Assembly (NCBI GenBank): GCA_013286465.1
Contig: JABDFR010000004.1
Span: forward strand, 1 to 64,000
DNA: 64,000 nucleotides
Origin: Acidobacteriota bacterium
GTDB taxonomy: Bacteria > Acidobacteriota > Terriglobia > Acidiferrales > UBA7541
Direction of reading: 5' to 3'
Positions 26,386 through 35,116 of the stretch are shown here, one piece after another (position 1 is the first letter of the stretch; every line of letters starts with the position of its first letter). Under the pieces are notes generated by a model that made no database searches, had not been told where the DNA came from, and saw only the letters and a list, made by a program, of their open reading frames with translations. The position numbers were made by a program, and so were the translations under genes.

Positions 26386-27612
26386 TTGCTTTGGACCTTC
26401 AGCCTTAAGTTCGTTTTCCTCTGTGTAGTCCTGGGCGTCGCCGCGATCGGCACGATTTCCTCGTCGGTTTTTCTTATTTTCACACTCATTGGCGCTGGTA
26501 AATTTCACCGTGACGCTGAGCGGCAGGCCGCTGAAGCCGCGGCCATTCCGCTGCTTCCGCCGGTCTCCCTGCTGAAGCCGGTGCACGGCGCCGAGGCGCG
26601 GCTGAAAGAAAATATCGAGAGCTTCTTCCGCCAGGATTATCCGGATTACGAAATTCTTTTTGCCGCCGATGAAGATGACGATGCGGCTCTCGGAATCGTC
26701 CGCGAAATCATGTCGCGTTATCCCAAGATTCGCAGCCGCATCCTGGTCACCGGCCGTCCTCCGTGGCCGAATCCTCCAGCGTATTCCTTCGCCAAAATGG
26801 CCGAAGTGGCCGCGCACGACATATTGGTGACCAGCGATAGCGACGTGGAAGCCGCGCCGAATTATTTGCGGGAAGTGGTGCCGCCGATGCTCGATCCCAA
26901 GACTGGGATGCTCACATGCCTCTATCGCGGAAAAAATGCCGGCGGATTCTGGTCGGGCCTTGATGCCATCGGAATGTCGGTGGAGATGTCGGCGGGGGTC
27001 CTGGTAGTAAATGTACTCGATGGCATGAAATTCGGATTAGGGCCGACGATTGTTGTGCGCAAAGATTCGGTGGAGAAAATCGGCGGGTATCGCGTGCTCG
27101 GCGATTATTTTTCGAATGACTTCGTGATCGGCAATCTGATCGAAAAAGCCGGTTACCGCGTGGCGCTCTCGCGGCACGTGATCGATCACGTGGTGCCGCC
27201 GATGACGCTGCGGCGCATGTGGGAACGACAAGTGCGCTGGGCCAAAGGCACACGCTATTCACGGCCGAAAGGGCATATCGGCTCTGTGCTGGTGTACGCG
27301 ATGCCTTACGGAATTCTGGGATTGCTTGCCGCGGCTTCGCTTGGTTGGTGGGAGATCGGGGCGGGGCTGCTGAGCATTGCGATCATCAATCGCTTGATCG
27401 AGGCGCTGGTGGTGGGCTGGGGCGTGGCGCGCGATCCGGTCGTGCGGCGCGCGCCGTGGCTTATTCCGATTCGCGATTTGCTCGGCTTTTGCGTGTGGAC
27501 TTCGAGTTATCTGAGCAAGAAAGCCGTGTGGCGGGATAGCCGCTATGAGCTTGTGGATGGCGGGCGGATAGTTGTGCGGAACACTTCAGGCGGTAGCGAA
27601 GGCCGCGGCTAA
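26386..27612 (+). CDS. HpnI/ceramide-glucosyltransferase-like glycosyltransferase
   Basis: 408-residue membrane glycosyltransferase. An N-terminal helix (about 5-35) is followed by a catalytic domain starting PPVSLLKPVHG, with VTSDSDVEA as the metal-binding motif, YFSNDFVIG as the third acidic motif and RQVRWAKG (RxxRW), then C-terminal hydrophobic helices. This is the GT21-like layout of HpnI (hopanoid glycosylation) and ceramide glucosyltransferase. The TTG start lies 3 bp after the HAD gene, so co-transcription is likely. Together with the heptose genes it may attach a heptose or other sugar to a lipid. Its stop overlaps the stop of the convergent gene. Confidence 0.8.
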   Translation: MLWTFSLKFVFLCVVLGVAAIGTISSSVFLIFTLIGAGKFHRDAERQAAEAAAIPLLPPVSLLKPVHGAEARLKENIESFFRQDYPDYEILFAADEDDDAALGIVREIMSRYPKIRSRILVTGRPPWPNPPAYSFAKMAEVAAHDILVTSDSDVEAAPNYLREVVPPMLDPKTGMLTCLYRGKNAGGFWSGLDAIGMSVEMSAGVLVVNVLDGMKFGLGPTIVVRKDSVEKIGGYRVLGDYFSNDFVIGNLIEKAGYRVALSRHVIDHVVPPMTLRRMWERQVRWAKGTRYSRPKGHIGSVLVYAMPYGILGLLAAASLGWWEIGAGLLSIAIINRLIEALVVGWGVARDPVVRRAPWLIPIRDLLGFCVWTSSYLSKKAVWRDSRYELVDGGRIVVRNTSGGSEGRG

Positions 27613-29324
27613 TTCGGAAGGGTGCGTTTGCGCCGCCATTTGAAATAGCCGAGAGTAAGCAGCGCGAGCGCAGTTGCCAACGAGATCGCGTCGCCGAGTG
27701 TGCGGTCTGCTGTTCGGATAAAGCGCAAAATGACATCGCTGTGGCCTGCCGGCAGGGATATCTGCATTGGCGCGGTGCAGGGGCTCGTGACGTAGTCGAT
27801 CGGCGCGCCGTTGCGAGTCGCCTTCCATGCTGGATAAGGATACAGCCTGAGTGCCAGCACCAAGGCCTGCGGAGAATCCACACTGATGAATTTGTACTCG
27901 GCTTGCCAGCCTTCGACGTGCAAACGAAAATTCGGCGCGGTCAGCGGCTCGTCGGCATCGGCGTTGAGTGCGGCGGCGCGCTGCGGATTTTCCGGGAGAT
28001 CGTAGCGGTCGCAACCGGTTGAGACGTATTCGTCGGAGCCTTCGTAGCCCGCGTCGGTGGAAATCGCGCGAGCCACGCCGGGAGTGTCCTGGCTATCCCA
28101 CCAATTATTTGTGGTCATCCAGGCACCTAGCGCGGCGAGCGCGAGGATTGCGGCGAACCAGGCGGGCCATTTGCGGCGTAGCGGCGAGACCGCAGCGGCG
28201 AAGAAAAACGTGGCCGCGAGCGCCAGCGGTGTAAGAGTTCGCCACGGGAACTGCACGAATTTCATTTCGGGCACGTAATGCCAGATAATCGCGGCGACCG
28301 GAAACATCAAAATCGCTGGAAACGCGCCGAGCAGGAACAAAATCCAGAATATGGTTCGTCCGCGAAGGCGCTGGCGGGCGGCAAAGACGGCGCTGATGCC
28401 GAACACTGCGATGATGATAAGCGCGATCGCAGACATTTTGAAATTGAAAAGGATGAATTCGGGATCTCCGGCCGTGGCGAACAGAAAGTTGTGCCAGGGC
28501 TGCAGGTTGAACGTCAACACGTCGGAAATGTTCACCCAACGCTGCTCGTACGCGGCGGGCACAATGTAAAACGCGGCGAGAGCGAAACCGGTCGCGCCCG
28601 CCACTATCGCCGGTAAAAGCGCGCGCAATGAACGCTCGAGAATGCAATAAAGTAAAATAATTGCCGCGACGAAGTAGGTGGCGATCACTGCGGCGGGCGC
28701 ATTCGTTAGCCATATCAGTGCGAAGACGCCGGCGAATCCCGGCACGCGGCGCCAGCCCTCTCGCGCGAGCAAAATTGCGCGCCACACCAGCAACGGGAAA
28801 ATTGCCCCGGCGAGAAGTTCTGCGAAATCGCTGCGGTAATAGACAATCATCAGGTTGTAGGGATTGACCGCGAACAGAATCGCGGCGGCGATCGCATCGC
28901 GAGGCGCGAGCCATTCGCGCGCCAGCCGGTGCATGGAGAAACCCGCGACGACCAGTGCGAGCCAGATGAACGCGTCGGGCACCATATGCCACGGCAGAAT
29001 CGCGCTGAGCGCCGCCCCGAGAATCCACGACGCCGGCGGATAAAAAATAAAGCGCGGCTCGCCAAAACCGAAATTCGCCCATTCCGCCCAGCGCGGGTAG
29101 AGAATTCCCTGGTGCCATTGCTGCGCCACTTCCATCCACGACTCGATGTGAAACTGAAAATCGTGGCCGGAAGCGTTGCCGAGGAAGAATGACGGCGCGA
29201 TGACCAGCGTGGCAACGGTGGCCAGGCCGAGCAATAGCGCCCAATTTACGTCGATGGCAGATCGCGGCGAGTTCATGCGGACCCGCGAGGATACTGAATC
29301 CCGGGCGGCTTGCCAATTGCGCAT
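27609..29324 (-). CDS. Polytopic membrane protein, GT-C/6-pyruvoyl-tetrahydropterin-synthase-related type
   Basis: 571 residues with about ten or eleven hydrophobic helices spread along the first 420 residues and a C-terminal soluble part (about 425-545) that looks beta-rich and ends in a last helix. [45 protein letters not shown] near the start is the DxxxH-type first loop seen in GT-C fold lipid-sugar transferases and the Pfam PTPS_related family. An uncharacterised transferase or flippase-like role in envelope glycan synthesis is likely, but no substrate can be named. It starts at ATG 29324, or at ATG 29276, which leaves the first helix intact. It is convergent with the glycosyltransferase, overlapping by the stop codons. 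Confidence 0.7.
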   Translation of the reverse strand: MRNWQAARDSVSSRVRMNSPRSAIDVNWALLLGLATVATLVIAPSFFLGNASGHDFQFHIESWMEVAQQWHQGILYPRWAEWANFGFGEPRFIFYPPASWILGAALSAILPWHMVPDAFIWLALVVAGFSMHRLAREWLAPRDAIAAAILFAVNPYNLMIVYYRSDFAELLAGAIFPLLVWRAILLAREGWRRVPGFAGVFALIWLTNAPAAVIATYFVAAIILLYCILERSLRALLPAIVAGATGFALAAFYIVPAAYEQRWVNISDVLTFNLQPWHNFLFATAGDPEFILFNFKMSAIALIIIAVFGISAVFAARQRLRGRTIFWILFLLGAFPAILMFPVAAIIWHYVPEMKFVQFPWRTLTPLALAATFFFAAAVSPLRRKWPAWFAAILALAALGAWMTTNNWWDSQDTPGVARAISTDAGYEGSDEYVSTGCDRYDLPENPQRAAALNADADEPLTAPNFRLHVEGWQAEYKFISVDSPQALVLALRLYPYPAWKATRNGAPIDYVTSPCTAPMQISLPAGHSDVILRFIRTADRTLGDAISLATALALLTLGYFKWRRKRTLPN

Positions 29325-29431
29325 GCATCTCGCTAAAGTGGCTCGGCTTGGCGCGGGCTATCTGCCGGTTGCCGTTCCAGCCACTGCGTCACCTAATTTT
29401 TCCCGAAATTACAGAGACTTCGGAAACTCCG

Positions 29432-32095
29432 ATGACCGCCGAAGAACAGCGCATCAAAGAAAATAACGAGAGGAAAGTGAATTGGTCGCGCTGGGGACCT
29501 TATCTCTCGGAACGGCAGTGGGGCACGGTCCGCGAGGATTACAGCGCGAATGGCGACGCTTGGAATTATTTTCCGCACGATCACGCGCGATCGCGTGCAT
29601 ATCGTTGGGGCGAAGATGGCATCGCGGGAATCTGCGACAGGCATCAGCGAATTTGTTTCGCCCTGACGGTCTGGAATGAGCGCGACCGCATTTTGAAGGA
29701 GCGCCTTTTCGGCCTGACCAACACCGAAGGCAATCACGGAGAAGACGTCAAGGAATACTACTTCTATCTGGACGCCACGCCGACCAACTCTTACCTGAAG
29801 TATCTCTACAAATATCCGCAGAGTGAATTTCCGTACGATCTGCTGCGCGCCGAAAACTCAAAACGCACGCGCAATGATCCGGAATTCGAACTGCTCGACA
29901 CCGGAATTTTCAACGAAAGCCGCTACTTCGACATTTTCATCGAATATGCGAAAGCGTCGGCGGAAGTGATTCCCATCCGCATCACGGCCATCAATCGCGG
30001 ACCGGAACCCGCGCGTCTGCGACTGCTGCCCACGCTTTGGTTCCGGAATAAATGGTCCTGGGGAGGCACCGCGCCGGGGGATGCGCGCCCGGCGTTGAAG
30101 CGGCTATCGGGATTCGGCGGATTCTCTGTCGTCGAGTTGCAGCAGCCCGACTACGGCACGCGCTGGCTGGCAATCGAAGGCCAGCCCGAACTGCTCTTCA
30201 CCGAAAACGAAACGAACACCGAGCGCCTGTTCAATGCGAAGAACCGAACTAAGTACGTCAAGGACGGGATCGATAATTACGTTGTCCACGGCATGCTCGA
30301 CGCGGTGAATCCCGCGCAGACGGGGACGAAAGTAGCCGCACATTTCAAGCTGGAAATTCCAGCCGGCGGAAGCGTCACGCAGCGGCTGCTATTCACCAAT
30401 CAGGGGCTGCCACCGGGCATCGCGGCGTCCGAGATTTTCGACGCGAACTTCGACAGCGTCTTCGAGCAGCGAAAAAAGGAAGCGGACGAATTCTATGTGC
30501 GCCTCGAACGCAGAGGTGTGAGCGCCGATGCCGTCAACGTGCAGCGCCAGGCCTTCGCCGGATTGCTTTGGAACCGCCAGTCGTATCATTACGACGTCAA
30601 ACGCTGGCTGGATGGCGATCCTACGCAGCCGCCACCCGCGCCGCAGCGCCGCTTCGGCAGAAATCACGACTGGACGAATCTTTATAATGCCGACGTAATT
30701 TCAATGCCGGATAAATGGGAATATCCCTGGTACGCCTCGTGGGATCTCGCATTTCACTGCGTCGCGCTAGCCATGATCGATGTGCAATTTGCCAAAGACC
30801 AGCTCATCTTATTTTTGCGCGAATGGTATATGCATCCGAACGGGCAGATCCCCGCGTACGAATGGGAATTAAGCGACGCGAACCCCCCAGTGTTTGCGGG
30901 CGCGGCGCTGCGCATCTACGGGATCGAGCGGCGCATGAGCGGAACCGGCGACCGAAACTTTCTCGAACGCGTATTTCACAAACTATTGCTCAATTTCACC
31001 TGGTGGGTGAATCGCAAAGATCCGCAAGGATTGAATGTGTTCGAAGGCGGATTCCTTGGTCTCGATAATATCGGCGTCTTCGATCGCTCGCGGCCGCTGC
31101 CCGGCGGATTCCGTATCGAGCAATCCGACGGCACCAGTTGGATGATGGCCTATTCGCTGAGCATGATGAGCATCGCGCTGGAGTTGGCCAAAGAGGACTC
31201 CGCTTACGAAGACGTGGCCAGCAAATTCTTCGAGCACTGCGTGCACATCTCCGATGCGATGAACAACATCGGCGGCGAAGATATCGGCCTGTGGGACGAC
31301 GAGGACGGATTTTATTACGACGTGCTGCAAATGCCCGACGGCAATCACGTGAAGATGAAAGTGCGATCGATGGTGGGACTGATTCCGCTCTTCGCCGTGG
31401 AAACATTGGAGCCGGAGGATATCGCGGGACGGACCGGGTTCATGAAACGCATGCAATGGTTCCTCGATCATCATCCCGAAGTCGCGAATCACATCGACGC
31501 CAGCATGCATTCCGACACAGGCGTGCGCCGCTTGATCGCCCTGGTTAACAAGACCCGGCTGGTGCGTGTACTGCGTTACATGCTCGATGAAAATGAATTT
31601 CTCTCGCCGCACGGGATCCGTTCGCTTTCGAAAATCCACGCACAAAAGCCGTATGAACTGAGTTTGGACGACTCCGTGCATCGAGTGTCCTACGAGCCGG
31701 CGGAGTCATCGTCGGATTTGTTCGGAGGCAATTCGAATTGGCGCGGGCCCGTTTGGGTGCCGTTGAATTTTCTGATCATCGAAGCGCTGCAGCGTTACGA
31801 CTATTATTACGGCAAGGATTTCAAAGTGGAGTGCCCCACGGGCTCGGGGAAATACATGACGCTGTGGGAAGTCGCCAGTGAACTTTCGCGCCGCCTATCG
31901 CGATTGTTTCTCCGTCGCGACGGAAAACGCGCCATCTACGGCGGCGCGCAAATTTTCCAGAACGATCCGAACTGGCGCGACCTGATTTTATTCTACGAAT
32001 ATTTCAACGGCGACAACGGCGCAGGCCTAGGCGCAAATCATCAAACGGGATGGACAGCCCTAGTAGCAAAGTTGCTGGAACAAAGCGGAGAGTAA
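29432..32095 (+). CDS. GH63/MGH1-like glucosidase
   Basis: 887-residue cytoplasmic glycoside hydrolase with no signal peptide. It begins [49 protein letters not shown], the conserved start of bacterial MGH1-type glucosidases of the GH63 relatives. The (alpha/alpha)6 barrel carries [32 protein letters not shown] (probable acid aspartate) and the late [15 protein letters not shown] motif. Length matches the family (about 870-900). The preferred start is ATG 29432. An in-frame upstream start adds 28 unconserved residues. It probably acts on alpha-glucosyl or mannosyl oligosaccharides. It is divergent from the GT-C-like gene and ends just before a GCCGGCG hairpin. Confidence 0.85.
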   Translation: MTAEEQRIKENNERKVNWSRWGPYLSERQWGTVREDYSANGDAWNYFPHDHARSRAYRWGEDGIAGICDRHQRICFALTVWNERDRILKERLFGLTNTEGNHGEDVKEYYFYLDATPTNSYLKYLYKYPQSEFPYDLLRAENSKRTRNDPEFELLDTGIFNESRYFDIFIEYAKASAEVIPIRITAINRGPEPARLRLLPTLWFRNKWSWGGTAPGDARPALKRLSGFGGFSVVELQQPDYGTRWLAIEGQPELLFTENETNTERLFNAKNRTKYVKDGIDNYVVHGMLDAVNPAQTGTKVAAHFKLEIPAGGSVTQRLLFTNQGLPPGIAASEIFDANFDSVFEQRKKEADEFYVRLERRGVSADAVNVQRQAFAGLLWNRQSYHYDVKRWLDGDPTQPPPAPQRRFGRNHDWTNLYNADVISMPDKWEYPWYASWDLAFHCVALAMIDVQFAKDQLILFLREWYMHPNGQIPAYEWELSDANPPVFAGAALRIYGIERRMSGTGDRNFLERVFHKLLLNFTWWVNRKDPQGLNVFEGGFLGLDNIGVFDRSRPLPGGFRIEQSDGTSWMMAYSLSMMSIALELAKEDSAYEDVASKFFEHCVHISDAMNNIGGEDIGLWDDEDGFYYDVLQMPDGNHVKMKVRSMVGLIPLFAVETLEPEDIAGRTGFMKRMQWFLDHHPEVANHIDASMHSDTGVRRLIALVNKTRLVRVLRYMLDENEFLSPHGIRSLSKIHAQKPYELSLDDSVHRVSYEPAESSSDLFGGNSNWRGPVWVPLNFLIIEALQRYDYYYGKDFKVECPTGSGKYMTLWEVASELSRRLSRLFLRRDGKRAIYGGAQIFQNDPNWRDLILFYEYFNGDNGAGLGANHQTGWTALVAKLLEQSGE

Positions 32096-32100
32096 GTAGC

Positions 32101-32118
32101 GCCGGCGTCCCCGCCGGC
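32101..32118 (+). repeat. GCCGGCG hairpin, family C copy 1
   Basis: GCCGGCGTCCCCGCCGGC: 7-bp arms around TCCC, 5 bases after the glucosidase stop. Related hairpins lie at 57374-57391 and 57543-57560, each just after a stop codon. No T-run here, so terminator function is uncertain. Confidence 0.6.
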
Positions 32119-32177
32119 ATCTTGCGACGATAAAAGCAGGCCAAAGTCGCACTCGCGGGCGGACTACAACTTCCTGA

Positions 32178-32750
32178 CTATTTGCGCTCCGCTGCTTCGA
32201 CGAATTCGACCAATACTTTTCGTCCATCCGGCCGCTCAACCAAAAAGAAATTAACGCGCGTCCCATCAGCCCCGGCCCGCGTGGCCGGATAAAGCGGCTC
32301 GACGCCAAAAGCCGAGCGAATGCGGTTCGTAGCCGAATCGCAATCCTTCGTTTCCAGCTCGACCTGTTGAATCCCCTCGCCAAATTTCGTCAGAAATCTC
32401 GCAATGGCCCCGCTTCCGGCAGCGTCCTTGGTAGTCAAGATGTCCAGCCGCAGAATCGCGCCAAAGTGCAGCTCGAATTCGCGTGCATCCTGATCCGCTG
32501 GCACATTCGCGAGCACTACATTGCCGTTGGCCGCGCGGATTTTCTCGAAAGTCTCCGGATTCACGGCCACGCCAACCGTAACCCGCGGGCGCGGGAAGTA
32601 AAGCAGCGAGCTCAACTCAGCCTCGCGGCGCCACCCCGCGAGAATCGGATCCACGAGTTCGCGGCCCTGCGCAAAAAGCTCCTCGCCGGCGCGCGTGCGT
32701 ATTTGCAAGTCCGGTGAAAATAGGCGGGCGATCGAAGAGGCTGCTTCCAT
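32178..32750 (-). CDS. VOC/glyoxalase-like protein of unknown function
   Basis: 190 residues. The C-terminal half (EGIQQVELETKDCDSATNRIRSAFGV... ending FFLVERPDGRKVLVEFVEA) resembles the second half of vicinal-oxygen-chelate proteins such as methylmalonyl-CoA epimerase. The first half also has a possible strand-helix repeat of that fold (ELHFGAILRLDILTTKDAAGSGAIARFL). The metal-binding histidines and glutamates of active VOC enzymes are not clearly in place, so it may be non-catalytic. It starts 21 bp after the stop of the secreted-protein gene on the same strand and may be co-transcribed with it. No pathway indicated. Confidence 0.55.
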   Translation of the reverse strand: MEAASSIARLFSPDLQIRTRAGEELFAQGRELVDPILAGWRREAELSSLLYFPRPRVTVGVAVNPETFEKIRAANGNVVLANVPADQDAREFELHFGAILRLDILTTKDAAGSGAIARFLTKFGEGIQQVELETKDCDSATNRIRSAFGVEPLYPATRAGADGTRVNFFLVERPDGRKVLVEFVEAAERK

Positions 32751-32771
32751 CAGGCGGTTAAGCGTTGCGGC

Positions 32772-33626
32772 TTACGATCCAGGCTTTTGTGGCACGATCC
32801 CGTTCGAGTTCGAAAGTTCCACGCGGGTAGTCAACCCGGCATCGAGCGAAACCGGAACATCCCAGCGGATGTGCGCGTCTCCGATGCCGGCAAAAATATC
32901 GAGCGTGCCGATCCAATAATTTCCGGGCGCGACATTTTCCATGCGGCCATGTCCATCCAGATCCGACTGCGCCTTCGCGACCATATAGCGCGTCTGCGCA
33001 ATTTCGAGCGCGCGACGCTGGATCGACGGCCCGCGACGGGCGTTCAGCAAAGCCCAGGCTGGTCCGGGATTAATCGGGTCAAGCGTTAAATCGAGCCCTG
33101 CGGTGCTTTCGGTGTTGGCCAGCAGATACTTGCGGACCGCTTCCAGATATTCCTGGCGCTGCTTTTCATACTTCGCAGGGTCTTTCTGTTTGTCGCGCTC
33201 TTTATATTTGGGCTTGGGAAAGTCCATGGTGCTGTCGCTGCCATTGCGCTCGAGATAGGCGGAGAAAAATTCGGGCACATTCATGATGTCGTCGGCAGTG
33301 AGCCCGCGCACGAATTCTTCGCCCGCGAGCGAAACGGAATGATGCTTCTTCATCCAGGCTTTCAATTCGGCCGAGACTCTGAGTTTATCCACGTAGGCAT
33401 CGAAATCCGGTTTCGGTTCAGCGGCGTCGGCTTCGGCCAATATTTCGGTGAAGCTTTTATTCAGCAAATAAAAGGGAAGTCCGCGCACAGGCTCGGAAAC
33501 GCCCGCCGCAGGAGTCACTTTCGCGGTGAAATCCACAGCGCAAGTCTGCGCGCGCAACGGCGATGCGCACACAACGACCGCCGCAAGAAGTGCAAACGCT
33601 CCAGCGAGTCTGAGTTGTTTAATCAT
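32772..33626 (-). CDS. Secreted protein, possible carboxypeptidase-regulatory-like C-terminal domain
   Basis: 284 residues. ATG 33626 gives a typical signal peptide (MIKQLRLAGAFALLAAVVVCASPLRAQ). Longer in-frame starts upstream add non-signal residues. A charged helical middle (KPKYKERDKQKDPAKYEKQRQEYLEAVRKYLL) is followed by a small beta-rich end with GHGRMENVAPGNYWIGTLD, the pattern of carboxypeptidase-regulatory-like or Cna B-like domains in exported acidobacterial proteins. Function unknown. The VOC-like gene follows on the same strand. Confidence 0.6.
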   Translation of the reverse strand: MIKQLRLAGAFALLAAVVVCASPLRAQTCAVDFTAKVTPAAGVSEPVRGLPFYLLNKSFTEILAEADAAEPKPDFDAYVDKLRVSAELKAWMKKHHSVSLAGEEFVRGLTADDIMNVPEFFSAYLERNGSDSTMDFPKPKYKERDKQKDPAKYEKQRQEYLEAVRKYLLANTESTAGLDLTLDPINPGPAWALLNARRGPSIQRRALEIAQTRYMVAKAQSDLDGHGRMENVAPGNYWIGTLDIFAGIGDAHIRWDVPVSLDAGLTTRVELSNSNGIVPQKPGS

Positions 33627-33748
33627 GTGTGATGGTGTGATGACGCAGCACATCGTAGCAAAACGCGGCCACTTGAATCCGTCGACACAGCGCAGAGTTT
33701 CCAAGAGGGAACTAGCGTGCTGCTATAAACGGCTGCAATCTGGCAGGG

Positions 33749-34939
33749 CTAATAGAGGCGGAAAGTTACTTCAATCGTCTGGCGCACCGAAGCAGGCTTG
33801 CCATCCGGCCCAACCGCCGGCCGGAATCGCCAAGTCTTCACGCCCTCGATGGCCTTCTCGTCTAAGCCCATGCCGGCGCCCTGCACCACTTGAATGTTGG
33901 TCGCGCGCCCATCCGCGCCGATGATCGCGACCAGCGTGACGGTGCCCATATACTTCGACTTCACCGCTTCATCCGAAAATTGCGGCTGAGGGCAGAACAG
34001 ACATTCGGGAACTCCGTAGCCGCCAGTCCCTGCGCTCGGATAACCGCCGCCAGTATTCCATCCGTGTCCCGGACCAACTCCGGCGCCATCGCCGCTGCCG
34101 ACGCCTGTGCCTTGCCCGCTACCGATTCCGCCGCCACCGCCGGTGCCGTTGGAATCAGTGATCAACTTGGCCATGGGATCGCCGTAGTTCGGCAAATTCG
34201 GGCTTTGCAGCTTGATGTCAGGCACCGCGAGAACCGTGGCAGGCACTTGCAGTCTTGGATTTGCCGGCGGATGAACGGAGGGCGGCGCTAGTTGCGTGTA
34301 AGAAGCCTTGGGCAATTTTCCCTTGCTTGCGGTGATCAAGCTGTGTTCGCCACCGCCACCACCGCCGCCCGCCTTTTTGGTTCCCGCGGGAAGCTTCGGC
34401 AGATAGGGAGAAGGATCATCGAGCGGTGTCACGGTGAAATTGCGCGCCTGAGTTGTATGCGGCGACATAATTTCCGGAAGCAATGGAACCAGGATCAGCA
34501 CCAGCACGACCACGTGAATTGCCAACGAAAGCGCTTGCACGCGGCTAAATTGCGTATCCTTTGACCAAATATCCGGCACCGCGACGCCCTTTTGCAGCTT
34601 GGGGCCGCCAAATGCCATTGTCAGATTGGTCCAGAAAGTTTGGAAGCCGGTCTGCCTCTCGACCAACATTCCGGTGCTATCAGGCCGTTTCGCGCCGGCT
34701 GGCAGCGGCTTCAGCCATTCGCGCAGATTCGATCCAGGGCTCGAGCCGAAATGTTCGGGCAGGAACGGGCTGGCTTGGCCGGGACGCAGCTTCGTAGGGT
34801 GCTCGACCAGGAAATCGCGCAAATTGGAAAAGAAAGACTCGAAGAGCGAAGGCCGGTTGATCGTGATGTTGGTCAAACGCATGCCGCCGCCATACGACGA
34901 CGGCAGGGTACCCGGGTTTTTCACGCTGGTGTCAGCCAT
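33749..34939 (-). CDS. TonB-family energy-transducer-like protein
   Basis: 396 residues: a cytoplasmic N-terminal part of about 140 residues, one membrane helix (about 142-163, SLAIHVVVLVLILVPLLP), a periplasmic Gly/Pro-rich linker including a long GGGGGIGSGQGTGVGSGDGAG stretch (about 255-290), a CLFCP pair, and a C-terminal TonB domain with GTVTLVAIIGADGRATNIQVVQGAGMGLDEKAIEGVKTWRFRPA. The cytoplasmic front is much longer than the few residues of classical TonB. No exbB/exbD genes are nearby. ATG 34939 follows TAGGA. It probably links the proton motive force or a signalling event to an outer-membrane partner. Confidence 0.78.
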   Translation of the reverse strand: MADTSVKNPGTLPSSYGGGMRLTNITINRPSLFESFFSNLRDFLVEHPTKLRPGQASPFLPEHFGSSPGSNLREWLKPLPAGAKRPDSTGMLVERQTGFQTFWTNLTMAFGGPKLQKGVAVPDIWSKDTQFSRVQALSLAIHVVVLVLILVPLLPEIMSPHTTQARNFTVTPLDDPSPYLPKLPAGTKKAGGGGGGGEHSLITASKGKLPKASYTQLAPPSVHPPANPRLQVPATVLAVPDIKLQSPNLPNYGDPMAKLITDSNGTGGGGGIGSGQGTGVGSGDGAGVGPGHGWNTGGGYPSAGTGGYGVPECLFCPQPQFSDEAVKSKYMGTVTLVAIIGADGRATNIQVVQGAGMGLDEKAIEGVKTWRFRPAVGPDGKPASVRQTIEVTFRLY

Positions 34940-35022
34940 TCCTACCTAACCCCAACAAACAGTTCTACCTTCCTGCTTAGATTCGCGGCAGCCGAAAAGG
35001 ATGTCTGGGCCTTTTCGAGCGG

Positions 35023-35051
35023 CTGACTTACCCTCGCATTCATTGTAACAT
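35023..35051 (+). promoter_or_regulatory. Candidate ileS promoter
   Basis: CTGACT (35023-35028) and TAACAT (35046-35051) with a 17-base spacer, about 65 bases before the ileS ATG. Just upstream, and overlapping the -35, is an imperfect inverted repeat, CAGCCGAAAAGG with CCTTTTCGAGCGGCTG (about 34989-35025). This could be an operator or a hairpin. Moderate match only. Confidence 0.3.
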
Positions 35052-35116
35052 AGCGGTTCTTCCTGCTGCGTCCTGATTGCTGATCCAAGGCAGAGAAAGG
35101 CACCACATCCGAATCA

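Noticed and set aside
34989-35025. Inverted repeat upstream of ileS as a T-box leader
   Set aside because: No T-box sequence or terminator/antiterminator pair, and it overlaps the -35 rather than lying in a leader.
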